Both the position numbers and the translations under genes were made by a program. Below the pieces are notes generated by a model, which did no database searches, was not told the origin of the DNA, and worked only from the letters and a program-made list of their open reading frames with translations. Shown piece after piece: positions 41,826-49,551 of a DNA stretch of 64,000 nt (the first letter of the stretch is position 1; each line of letters starts with the position of its first letter). Source of the stretch: Spirosoma foliorum (GTDB taxonomy: Bacteria > Bacteroidota > Bacteroidia > Cytophagales > Spirosomataceae); contig NZ_CP059732.1 in NCBI RefSeq assembly GCF_014117325.1, positions 6,399,001 through 6,463,000 of the forward strand, read 5' to 3'.

Positions 41826-43775
41826 ATGAGTGGCATCGCAGGAATGATTCGATTTGATGGACAGAGCGTATCGCCAACAGATCGTACCCGTATCATAGAA
41901 CGCTTAAAACATCGGGGAAAATTTGCGCTTCAGGAGATTTCTCAAGGTGTATTGATGACTTTTGGCGGGCGCCTTGAGACTAGTAAGTCGGCCCCACTTT
42001 ACGCTGCTGTCGATGCTGACGTATTTGTCCCAGAAGCGCCAGAGCAACCATTCGTCACCAATTTTGCGCTAGAAGGCCCCAAGTCATTCAACCGACTTAA
42101 CGCCGATTTTGCTACGGTTATTTGGGATGATAACCTACGGCAGCTTTTCTGCGCTCGGGACCCGCTTGGTATAAAACCTCTTTACTATGTACACAAGCCT
42201 GGGCATTTTTTTGCCTTTGCTTCAGAGATCAAAGCCTTATTGGCACTTCAGCAAGTTTCGGTAAAGCCCAACCAGCACAAGTACCGTGAGTATCTGACCT
42301 GGACTACGGCCTATGTACCTTATAGTGCCGAAACTTTCTACGAAGGTATTTACAGCGTTTTGCCTGGCCACTACCTTCAGGTAACCTCGGAACGTGTTGA
42401 CATTCATGCCTATTGGCAACTTGATCTACAACGGTTTAGCCAGCTAGACTCCGAAACCTATTCGTCCTTATTTCATAACTATTTCGTGTCGGCGGTCGCT
42501 AACCGCATAAAAGGAAAAAGTCTTGTAGGCGCCCATCTGAGTGGTGGACTGGATTCCTCATCGACCAGCAGTGTTGCCCAGTACTTATTGACCCAACGGC
42601 ATCAAACATTTCTGCATACGTTTAACATTGATACAGAACAGCCCGAAGCCGATGAACAGGAATATGTAGACGCTTTTCTTGATCAATGGTGTTCGCAACA
42701 TCATCGGGTTCGTCCAATAGATGATGTACTGGATTCGATATTGACCATCAATCGACTATTCGATCGGCCAGAGCATTTTATAATTCCTTCGAGTTTCCAT
42801 CTGAGTGTTTCAGAGGAAGCTCGGCAGGCTGGCTGCGATATTTTGTTAACGGGCCACGATGGCGACAGTACCATTCCAACTGGTTTTGACCTTCTGGACG
42901 AGCTTCTTGACGCAGAGGATTGGGAACAGTTACAAACTGCCTGTCAACAGATAATTTCAGTGCGGGGAAGCACTATGGGTGCTCTAAGCCCTAACTGGGA
43001 TTCCTTAACTGAGCAGGCCAGGTATGAAAAATACGTATTGTCAATTATCGGAAGCGATCTAAAAAAACGGCTCAACAAACACGCCGGAATTTCTTTTCTT
43101 AGCTCGCTCCGTGATCAGAAACGCATTTTTGGTCTTTCCTCAACCGCTATCCTTACTTATTTGGCCAAACGAGTTCAGGATAAACTAAATCATCGCTCAC
43201 TCATCAATAACGCGTTCAGCGCTGATTTTAAAGCGCGCGTTCCCCTGCGCCCACAACAGTCAACGAAGGAGCTGGTTACGTCCATATCGACAGAGCACCG
43301 AGTGCCTATCGAGCAAATTCTTCATACAACGAATGTTATCTGCAACGAGCAGCTGAATCATATCGGTGCCTATTACGGTCACCAGTATTCATTCCCGTTT
43401 TTCGACAAAAACATCATTGAATTAGGACTGGCTACACCATTGGGAGTTCATTTCGACAAAGGACGCGGCCGGGGATTGATTCGGCATGGCCTGAACAAGC
43501 TTTTACCGCCAGAGATCACGTCGCGCGTGACAAAAGCCAACTTCGTTGAATATAGTACCTTATCGGCCCAACAACTTTATCAGGCAACGCACGAGCAGTT
43601 TAGCCAGCCTAGCCACCCAATCTGGGAAGTCATTGATCAGAAAGTATTTTCTAACCTTGTTACCATTGTTTTCAATCCGAATTTCCCCGTCAGAAAAAAA
43701 ACCCGCTATAACTGGCTGGTCAGTCGAATTATTTATCTAGCCCTCTGGCTTAGCTCGATCCGGCAGGGAAGTTAA
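41826..43775 (+). CDS. Lasso-peptide cyclase-like asparagine synthetase homologue
   Basis: The protein has 649 residues. It has the two-domain layout of asparagine synthetase B: N-terminal glutaminase-like domain (about 1-200) and synthetase domain with the PP-loop SGGLDS at 239-244. The glutaminase start reads MSGIAGMIRF, so the catalytic Cys2 is Ser and ammonia production is not expected. Cys2 loss is typical of lasso cyclases (McjC type), which activate an Asp or Glu side chain with ATP and close it onto the core N-terminus. Facing genes encode the RiPP recognition protein, kinase and precursors, supporting this. Alternative: a non-RiPP amidotransferase. Confidence 0.8.
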   Translation: MSGIAGMIRFDGQSVSPTDRTRIIERLKHRGKFALQEISQGVLMTFGGRLETSKSAPLYAAVDADVFVPEAPEQPFVTNFALEGPKSFNRLNADFATVIWDDNLRQLFCARDPLGIKPLYYVHKPGHFFAFASEIKALLALQQVSVKPNQHKYREYLTWTTAYVPYSAETFYEGIYSVLPGHYLQVTSERVDIHAYWQLDLQRFSQLDSETYSSLFHNYFVSAVANRIKGKSLVGAHLSGGLDSSSTSSVAQYLLTQRHQTFLHTFNIDTEQPEADEQEYVDAFLDQWCSQHHRVRPIDDVLDSILTINRLFDRPEHFIIPSSFHLSVSEEARQAGCDILLTGHDGDSTIPTGFDLLDELLDAEDWEQLQTACQQIISVRGSTMGALSPNWDSLTEQARYEKYVLSIIGSDLKKRLNKHAGISFLSSLRDQKRIFGLSSTAILTYLAKRVQDKLNHRSLINNAFSADFKARVPLRPQQSTKELVTSISTEHRVPIEQILHTTNVICNEQLNHIGAYYGHQYSFPFFDKNIIELGLATPLGVHFDKGRGRGLIRHGLNKLLPPEITSRVTKANFVEYSTLSAQQLYQATHEQFSQPSHPIWEVIDQKVFSNLVTIVFNPNFPVRKKTRYNWLVSRIIYLALWLSSIRQGS

Positions 43776-43783
43776 CGGAGAGG

Positions 43784-44956
43784 CTACCGAAAAGCTGGGA
43801 TAAAGCGCAGAAACGAGCGAATGGCCCGAATGAATACCGTAATAAACCCTAATTGTTTGGGTATGTAAATGGTACGCTTACCAATCTTAAATGTACTATA
43901 GCGGATTATTCGACTGGTCCCAAACGTCAATAATACTTTTAGTCGCTTGCTAAATTGCGTCTGTGCTTTAAGAAAAAATGTTAGTTGACCTAGAATGAGC
44001 TTACTGGAAGCAATAGCCTCGCTAGTTTCCCAATTTTTCGAGTACTCTTCGGCCAATAACTGAATCCGCTTGGCGGTCAGCATTTCCTGAATGGTTGGCG
44101 GCAACGGCAATTCCCAAATCTGTTGACACCAGAATAAGCCTACCAGAAAGATCTGATCGAGCCCATAATGGCGAAACTCCTGTAGCAACCAGGCCCAATC
44201 AATTGGCCGATTATTCACTAAGAAATAGAGGTCATTTACATAACTTATCGTTTGCCAAATTCCCGTGACGCCATGATGCGTCACGGTCAACACAATCTGA
44301 TACTCTATCGATAATGCTGATCTGGACCGAATTTCCGGTAACGAGAAAACTTTATATTGCTTATTAAAGCATATAAATTCCCAATGTAGATCGAGGTCGA
44401 AACCGCTGTTATTAAAAAAGGGCTTAAACAGGCTAACTTCATATAGATCGGAAAACATAACCTTCTCATCATACTGCATGTAGAGCGTAGATTTCTGATC
44501 CAGATGGTAGTCATCCGCTTTTAAAAGTCGTACGCTTTTAAAAACAGCATCCTTCGCCACCAACACATCTAAATCACCAATACCTCTAAGACTACTATCA
44601 GGGTAGCAACTGGAAGCCAGGAAAATTCCTTTAAGGGGAAAATGATCAATATCGTGGTCAGCGAATCGTTTTGCCAGCAACTTATATTGATGCAACTTCA
44701 GTAAATTATCCGTGGCAATGGTCCGACAATCATTTTGTAACGTAGCTAGCAATGATTCAGGGGTAGCCGGTATTTCCTGAAGTGTTCGGTATAAAAACGG
44801 AGCCACTTTATGACGAACTGCCAGCGTATATAGTCGGTCCCAGTTTATAGGATTCCGCTCTAAAAACTGATTAAGGGTAGCTTTTTTCGCTTCTGACAAT
44901 TCCACTGCGCACGCTATCAGAAGCACTTGAATTTCGGGCGAGTGGCTTGTACTCAT
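43784..44956 (-). CDS. Nucleotidyltransferase-family protein (NTP_transf_5-like), RiPP-associated
   Basis: The protein has 390 residues. The nucleotidyltransferase core reads IDHFPLKGIFLASSCYPDSS, then RGIGDLDVLVAKD, giving the GDLDxLV metal pair (near residues 127-130). Helices make up the rest. Genes of this family recur in lasso-peptide loci with an HPr-kinase homologue, and are thought to modify the precursor or product, but the reaction is not established to my knowledge. Its ATG directly abuts the stop of the upstream kinase gene, so the two are cotranslated. It ends 8 bp from the cyclase gene, which comes from the other side. Confidence 0.82.
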   Translation of the reverse strand: MSTSHSPEIQVLLIACAVELSEAKKATLNQFLERNPINWDRLYTLAVRHKVAPFLYRTLQEIPATPESLLATLQNDCRTIATDNLLKLHQYKLLAKRFADHDIDHFPLKGIFLASSCYPDSSLRGIGDLDVLVAKDAVFKSVRLLKADDYHLDQKSTLYMQYDEKVMFSDLYEVSLFKPFFNNSGFDLDLHWEFICFNKQYKVFSLPEIRSRSALSIEYQIVLTVTHHGVTGIWQTISYVNDLYFLVNNRPIDWAWLLQEFRHYGLDQIFLVGLFWCQQIWELPLPPTIQEMLTAKRIQLLAEEYSKNWETSEAIASSKLILGQLTFFLKAQTQFSKRLKVLLTFGTSRIIRYSTFKIGKRTIYIPKQLGFITVFIRAIRSFLRFIPAFR

Positions 44957-45877
44957 CTATGAATTTGCTTTTAGGTTGTCAACAAACGCATACAACTGCA
45001 CAAAATCGGCCGGCCGACTCATCTTGGTTATCGAAACGGCGTGAGCCATCAGAATGCTTTTCTCAAAAAAATTCTTCAAGGGTTCACCTTTTAGCATTGC
45101 GTCAGCTAACGGGAAATAAGCAAGTAGTTCAATCGGTATCTGGTGCTGCGGAACCTGGCTATAGGTATTCGTAGACTCATTGGGGGCTGTTAAAACAAAA
45201 ATTCGGTCCAACGGTACAGCCTTTTCAGTAAACGAACTTGAATCATGCCAGGAGAATTTATTAACACCTTCCCGAACAGAAGTCAACCCATCTTTTTTCA
45301 ATTGTAATCCGTTTACTGCATTTTCCCAGATTTTGATCTGCGGAAAAGCCGGTCTCACAACAGGTGGCTCCGTTTTACTAATTTGGATACAGACCATGTC
45401 GTCGCTAATGACACTTACACCCTTTTGAGCAAAAGCTGCCACGGTAGTTGATTTTCCAGCTCCCGGTTCGCCTAAAAAGACAACTCCTTTACCGTTGAGT
45501 TGAATAGCACTACCATGCAACAAAAAGTAGCCCCGCTGAAACAGAATTAAACCAAGTGCTTCGCTTAATGTAAATAGTGAGAGTAACTCTTCGTCGGTTT
45601 GATTGGTGTCCAGGATTATTTCGTTGCCATTCACAACCTTGAATGCCAGCCGAGGTCCCCAGTTCAGCCATAACTCCTGAATACTAGTTTGGGCAAATTC
45701 AGCCTGTAGCCCTGCCCGGTAAATTTTTGTCGGCTGTAATGGTGGAGTCGAAGGGATTTTCTCTAGTTTAACGAATACATCAACAGGGCAAGGCTCTATT
45801 TCTGTAAGAGGGGGAAGATGTATCTGGGAACCAAGCGTTAGCCCATATGCCGAATAATAATGCGTTATCAAGTCCAT
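44957..45877 (-). CDS. HPr-kinase-like protein, RiPP-associated
   Basis: The protein has 306 residues. Walker A GEPGAGKSTTVAAFAQKG (near 140-157) and the acidic pair in VISDDMVCI (near 164-172) match the HPr kinase/phosphorylase C-terminal fold; no HPr protein or PTS genes are nearby. Homologues in lasso loci of Paenibacillus phosphorylate a Ser near the end of the precursor peptide. In this precursor, Ser35, Ser37, Thr45, Thr47 and Thr48 could be targets. It lies between the recognition-protein gene (98 bp upstream) and the nucleotidyltransferase gene (directly downstream). Confidence 0.83.
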   Translation of the reverse strand: MDLITHYYSAYGLTLGSQIHLPPLTEIEPCPVDVFVKLEKIPSTPPLQPTKIYRAGLQAEFAQTSIQELWLNWGPRLAFKVVNGNEIILDTNQTDEELLSLFTLSEALGLILFQRGYFLLHGSAIQLNGKGVVFLGEPGAGKSTTVAAFAQKGVSVISDDMVCIQISKTEPPVVRPAFPQIKIWENAVNGLQLKKDGLTSVREGVNKFSWHDSSSFTEKAVPLDRIFVLTAPNESTNTYSQVPQHQIPIELLAYFPLADAMLKGEPLKNFFEKSILMAHAVSITKMSRPADFVQLYAFVDNLKANS

Positions 45878-45975
45878 TCTAAAATCGGCTCAACTAAATG
45901 ACTGCCAGTATAGTTAACAGGCAGCAGTTATAGGGCCTCTCTGCTTTAAATACCCACTATGATTTGTTGTTTTCG

Positions 45976-46263
45976 TTAGGCTACCACTTCAATAAGTTTC
46001 TCTTTCAAAAGATTTTCTACAAATAGCATTAGCTCTTCATGACAAACTGACGGCTCAACATCAAATTCGTCAAGCATTCTTTCCTGAATTTCACTAATAG
46101 ACATCGTTTTCTCGTCTTGTAAAAGCGACCAGATAAACCCGCCTACTTCGTTCAGTTCGTAATAGTTACCTAACTCATAGTTTAACAATATCGTCTCCTT
46201 CCCCAGAACGGATGAAGATTGATTAGGTACTAATTGAATTTTTGTATCAGCTATAATAGACAT
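45976..46263 (-). CDS. PqqD-type RiPP recognition protein (lasso B1-like)
   Basis: The protein has 95 residues, the usual size of a discrete RiPP recognition element. The pattern ETILLNYELGNYYELNEVGGFIWSLL, followed by a helical tail (ISEIQERMLDEFDVEPSVCHEELMLFVENLL), is typical of the PqqD/B1 family: a winged three-strand, three-helix fold that binds leader peptides. It is 195 bp downstream of precursor copy 1 on the same strand and should bind the Tyr-x-x-Pro leader. No B2-type protease domain is fused or adjacent. Confidence 0.87.
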   Translation of the reverse strand: MSIIADTKIQLVPNQSSSVLGKETILLNYELGNYYELNEVGGFIWSLLQDEKTMSISEIQERMLDEFDVEPSVCHEELMLFVENLLKEKLIEVVA

Positions 46264-46399
46264 TAAGGATAGGCGAAATAATAATACTGGATGATTTATT
46301 CCACTACTAATGTAGTTTTTTAAATTGAGTAGACAACACTCCTTTTTTCAGAAATAACGCTAAAAGTGGCTTGTTTGTGAAATAGTATATCAAAACAAA

Positions 46400-46435
46400 T
46401 GGCCTGATACATCCATAAAAAGATGTATCAGGCCA
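46400..46435 (-). terminator. Hairpin after precursor copy 1
   Basis: Perfect 14-bp arms (46400-46413 and 46422-46435) around an 8-nt loop, starting 24 bp past the precursor stop. No long T tract, so partial readthrough into the enzyme genes is possible. Confidence 0.65.
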
Positions 46436-46458
46436 TCGAAAAATAGGCTTACCAAGAT

Positions 46459-46608
46459 TTATGGCGTTGTAAATGTACCACCAAATCCATCTACGTTAGA
46501 GCCCGACTTTAATGTCAGCTTCTGAACATTACCCAACGATTTTACCCGGGGGGATTGATACGCCTTCTTCGGCGTGGCATTCGCTATATGATTAGACTTT
46601 GTTTTCAT
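46459..46608 (-). CDS. Lasso-type RiPP precursor peptide, copy 1
   Basis: The peptide has 49 residues. The leader has Tyr17, Pro20, Val22, Gly26 and Thr32 (YQSPRVKSLGNVQKLTL). If Thr32 is position -2, these fall at -17, -14, -12, -8 and -2, the spacing known for lasso leaders bound by B1 proteins. The predicted core is then KSGSNVDGFGGTFTTP (34-49), with Asp40 at position 7; the only Asp or Glu in the core is the likely ring acceptor. A 7-residue ring is small, and cleavage at Leu33 would give 8. The same peptide is encoded at 48159-48308. Confidence 0.82.
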   Translation of the reverse strand: MKTKSNHIANATPKKAYQSPRVKSLGNVQKLTLKSGSNVDGFGGTFTTP

Positions 46609-46697
46609 CTGCCAAAAAATTAAATGTTGTGAAATTTGGGTGACTCGGTAACCTTGCTGTTACCTGCTGACCTACTCAGCCAGCAGAACCGCTTACT

Positions 46698-47753
46698 CTA
46701 TTCGACAACTAAACGATGTTTACGAGTCAACCCCCGCTCACCCACCGTTAGTATGTACACGCCCGTCGACAGCTTGCCTGTCACCTTCAACAACAAACTC
46801 CCTGATTCAACTCCCACCTTCTGGAAAGGAAGAACTCGACCATCGGCACCATAAAAACTGATCTGGGCGGTCTCTGGCTCATCCAGACTCAGCCGGAACT
46901 GCTGATCGCTGATTACGGGGTTAGGGAACACCCCATAGGCCCCATCCCGCAGTACCACCGACACAATCTTATCCTGGAAAACCGTCGTCTTGCCGTTCAG
47001 ATCAATCTGGGTCAATCGGTAGTAACTGGTTCCCTGATAAGGGGTAAGGTCGGCCAGGTTGTAGTTTTTCAGTCCCGTGCTGTTAGCGCCTAATTCGGTC
47101 ACCTCCCCCACTTTCTCAAAAGCTTTCAGGTCTTTGCTGCGTTCCACTAAAAAGCCTTTGTTGTTGGTTTCCAGGGAGGTCGTCCAGGCCAGGCTCACGG
47201 TATGATCTTCCTGGGCCTTCGCCGAGAAAGACACTAACGCAACAGGCATTGGACCTTGAACAACTAACTGCGCACTGGAATTATCATTGTCTATAACGTT
47301 AGTAGCAGTTAAACCAGTACCTGCAGCATTGGCAGTTACTCTAGGGTTAGGGGAAGAAGTGGGTGCAAAACCACCCATAGAAATAATCAAATCGTAAATA
47401 GCGTCGCCTGGAATACCCGCCGATGGGCTGGTTATTTGAAGGATAACACTAGTAGCACTGCTGGTTTGTGTTACCGCTAGATTACCAGTTGTGTTCGTTG
47501 AACCAGTAGGGACTGTCAGCGAATAAGAGACTATACCGATATTTTTGGGAATTTCAACCGTGTATGTAACTGCGGCACTTTGAGGAATTGCCGCCGAACT
47601 TCCATTACCAAAACTAACCGTAATACTGCCGGGTTGCCCAGTCTGAATAGGGTTGGGATTAATAACAACCCCCGATGCTGAAGGGTCTTGCGCCAGGGCA
47701 GCATAACCGCTACACATACCCAGTAAGACTAAAAGTAAAAGTTTCCTGATCAT
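46698..47753 (-). CDS. T9SS-sorted surface protein, copy 1
   Basis: The protein has 351 residues with a signal peptide (MIRKLLLLVLLGMCSGYAAL, cleaved after LAQ). Residues about 25-170 form a beta-rich DUF11-like domain (GQPGSITVSFGN, AVTYTVEIPKNIG). An FnIII-like segment follows (VALVSFSAKAQEDHTVSLAW), then a T9SS type-A sorting domain (YGVFPNPVISDQQFRLSL) ending in KHRLVVE. The C-terminal ~185 residues differ from the paralogue at 48401 at only two positions, while the middle domain has diverged. It is directly upstream of precursor copy 1. Confidence 0.88.
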   Translation of the reverse strand: MIRKLLLLVLLGMCSGYAALAQDPSASGVVINPNPIQTGQPGSITVSFGNGSSAAIPQSAAVTYTVEIPKNIGIVSYSLTVPTGSTNTTGNLAVTQTSSATSVILQITSPSAGIPGDAIYDLIISMGGFAPTSSPNPRVTANAAGTGLTATNVIDNDNSSAQLVVQGPMPVALVSFSAKAQEDHTVSLAWTTSLETNNKGFLVERSKDLKAFEKVGEVTELGANSTGLKNYNLADLTPYQGTSYYRLTQIDLNGKTTVFQDKIVSVVLRDGAYGVFPNPVISDQQFRLSLDEPETAQISFYGADGRVLPFQKVGVESGSLLLKVTGKLSTGVYILTVGERGLTRKHRLVVE

Positions 47754-47846
47754 AATCGTGAATATAAAGTTTAGAGAATTTAAAAGCCGTCTACTAATTA
47801 TCCCTCAAATATCTAAAAAAAGGGATTTCGGGCAAGTAAAATTTTA

Positions 47847-47891
47847 TTAACCAGTGGTAATTCGGGCATAAACATTATTTAACGGGTTACC
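47847..47891 (-). pseudogene. Remnant of the adhesin gene 3' end
   Basis: The minus strand encodes GNPLNNVYARITTG and a stop, matching the final residues GNPLNNVYARIISGL of the adhesin at 49552. An in-frame stop codon sits directly before it, so it is a fossil left by the tandem duplication and marks the left junction. Confidence 0.85.
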
Positions 47892-48086
47892 TTAGTTTTT
47901 TTAGGAAAAAAAATTGATCGGATTAGGTATTATTCTAACTCGTTTTACGCTGATTGTGACCGCATAACCTTTCATACTACCTATCGCACTCGCTAGTTCT
48001 GGGTTAGGTGAACAATTGAAACTTTGGTTAGCTCTACCTCAGTGGCATTGGGCAACACCTTTTATCCGTTTTTCAGGAATAAACAC

Positions 48087-48128
48087 AAAAAAAGCCTGAC
48101 TCATTTTAATAACAGTCAGGCTTTTTTT
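48087..48128 (-). terminator. Rho-independent terminator after precursor copy 2
   Basis: Perfect 14-bp arms (48087-48100 and 48115-48128) with T/A-rich ends, 30 bp past the precursor stop. It should end the transcript of surface protein copy 2 and precursor copy 2. Confidence 0.85.
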
Positions 48129-48158
48129 TGAAACTACTATTAAAGTACTTTCAACGGG

Positions 48159-48308
48159 TTATGGAGTTGTGAATGTACCACCAAATCCATCTACGTTAGA
48201 GCCCGACTTTAACGTCAGTTTCTGAACATTACCCAACGATTTTACCCGGGGGGATTGATACGCCTTCTTCGGCGTGGCATTCGCTATATGATTAGACTTT
48301 GTTTTCAT
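48159..48308 (-). CDS. Lasso-type RiPP precursor peptide, copy 2
   Basis: The peptide has 49 residues, identical in sequence to the product of 46459-46608, although the DNA differs at several synonymous sites (for example in the last codons). This argues for selection on the whole peptide and not only for recent copying. The frame is open to 48362, but the ATG at 48308 matches copy 1 exactly and gives the MKTKSNHIANATPKK leader start. It follows surface protein copy 2 after 92 bp and precedes a strong terminator. Confidence 0.82.
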   Translation of the reverse strand: MKTKSNHIANATPKKAYQSPRVKSLGNVQKLTLKSGSNVDGFGGTFTTP

Positions 48309-48400
48309 GTCCAAAAAATTAAATGTTGTGAAATTTGGGTGACTCGGTAACATCGCAGTCAACGCCTGACCTACTCAGCCAGACAGCAGAACCGCTTACT

Positions 48401-49462
48401 CTATTCGACAACTAAACGATGTTTACGAGTCAGACCCCGCTCACCCACCGTCAGTATGTACACGCCCGTCGACAGCTTGCCTGTCACCTTCAACAACAAA
48501 CTCCCTGACTCGACACCCACCTTCTGGAAAGGAAGAACTCGACCATCGGCACCATAAAAACTGATCTGGGCGGTCTCTGGCTCATCCAGACTCAACCGGA
48601 ACTGCTGATCGCTGATCACTGGATTGGGGAACACCCCATAGGCACCATCCCGCAAGACCACCGACACAATCTTATCCTGGAAAACCGTCGTCTTGCCATC
48701 CAGATCAATCTGAGTCAATCGGTAGTAGCTGGTTCCCTGAAAAGGGGTAAGGTCGGCCAGGTTGTAGTTTTTCAAGCCAGTGCTGTTCGCGCCTAATTCG
48801 GTCACTTCCCCCACTTTCTCAAAGGCTTTTAGATCTTTGCTGCGCTCGACTAAGAAGCCTTTGTTGTTGGTTTCCAGGGAGGTCGTCCAGGCCAGGCTCA
48901 CGGTATGATCTTCCTGAGCCTTGGCCGAGAAAGACACTAACGCAACAGGCATTGGACCTGTTACGGAAATCGTTGCACTGCGATTGTCATTTGTAGTATT
49001 ATTTGTACCAATTCCAGTACCAACTGCGTTGGCCAGTACGTTTGCATCAAAAACTGTTGGATTGACGCCTACAATGGAAATAACCAAATTATAAGCTGCA
49101 CCTACTGGAATGGGGCCCAGGCTGCTTTTTACTGTAATGATGGTTCCACTGCCACTGTTGAAAGCTCCTTGAGTTACTACCAGGTTAGCAGAGTTGTAGG
49201 TAGCTCCAACAGGTAGCGTAATTGCAGTTCCAGTTGCACCAATATTGGGTGGCAAATTAACTGTAAAAGTCGCTGTGGCACTTTGAGGAATTTCGGCAGT
49301 AGCCGTGGTTGAGTTACCAAATGTAACGGTAATACTCCCTGCCTGACTAGTTGCAATGGGGTTAGGGTTAATAACTGGTACGGTTACGTACGGGTCCTGC
49401 GCAAAAGCTGCATAACCGCTACACATTCCCAGTAAGACTATAAGTAAAAGTTTCCTGATCAT
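48401..49462 (-). CDS. T9SS-sorted surface protein, copy 2
   Basis: The protein has 353 residues with a signal peptide (cleaved after FAQ). The DUF11-like middle domain (about 25-170, AGSITVTFGNSTTATAEIPQ) aligns with copy 1 but differs at roughly half its positions. The FnIII-like segment and T9SS sorting domain (YGVFPNPVISDQQ...KHRLVVE) are almost identical to copy 1. Export across the outer membrane by T9SS and surface display are expected. It lies between the adhesin terminator and precursor copy 2. Confidence 0.88.
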   Translation of the reverse strand: MIRKLLLIVLLGMCSGYAAFAQDPYVTVPVINPNPIATSQAGSITVTFGNSTTATAEIPQSATATFTVNLPPNIGATGTAITLPVGATYNSANLVVTQGAFNSGSGTIITVKSSLGPIPVGAAYNLVISIVGVNPTVFDANVLANAVGTGIGTNNTTNDNRSATISVTGPMPVALVSFSAKAQEDHTVSLAWTTSLETNNKGFLVERSKDLKAFEKVGEVTELGANSTGLKNYNLADLTPFQGTSYYRLTQIDLDGKTTVFQDKIVSVVLRDGAYGVFPNPVISDQQFRLSLDEPETAQISFYGADGRVLPFQKVGVESGSLLLKVTGKLSTGVYILTVGERGLTRKHRLVVE

Positions 49463-49507
49463 AATCGTGAATATAAAGTTTATAATATTGAACCCCTATT
49501 TACTTTC

Positions 49508-49543
49508 ATACCCCAAATATCTAAAAAAAGATATTTGGGGTAT
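49508..49543 (-). terminator. Terminator of the adhesin gene
   Basis: Perfect 15-bp arms (49508-49522 and 49529-49543) with an A6/T6 loop, 8 bp past the adhesin stop. A degenerate copy is present upstream of surface protein copy 1. Confidence 0.75.
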
Positions 49544-49551
49544 AATAAATT

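Larger units (their letters stand above)
46459..47891 (-). repeat. Tandem duplication unit, copy 1 (precursor, surface protein, adhesin tail)
   Basis: This 1.43-kb unit matches 48159-49604 in gene order and sequence: remnant of adhesin 3' end, spacer, 351-residue T9SS protein, 89-bp spacer and precursor. The spacer between surface protein and precursor is strongly conserved, as are the C-terminal half of the surface protein and the whole precursor. Homology stops at about 47891/49604 and at the precursor stop codons. Confidence 0.88.
47754..48158. other. Intergenic region containing adhesin remnant and terminator
   Basis: These 405 bp contain the adhesin 3' remnant (47847-47891), a degenerate copy of the 49508-49543 hairpin around 47802-47832, and the terminator at 48087-48128. 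The segment 47892-48086 has no recognised match and no ORF. Confidence 0.6.

Noticed and set aside
46636..46854. Plus-strand ORF opposite the surface protein and precursor spacer
   Set aside because: Antisense shadow of the conserved sorting-domain coding sequence; a similar frame is not retained in the second unit.
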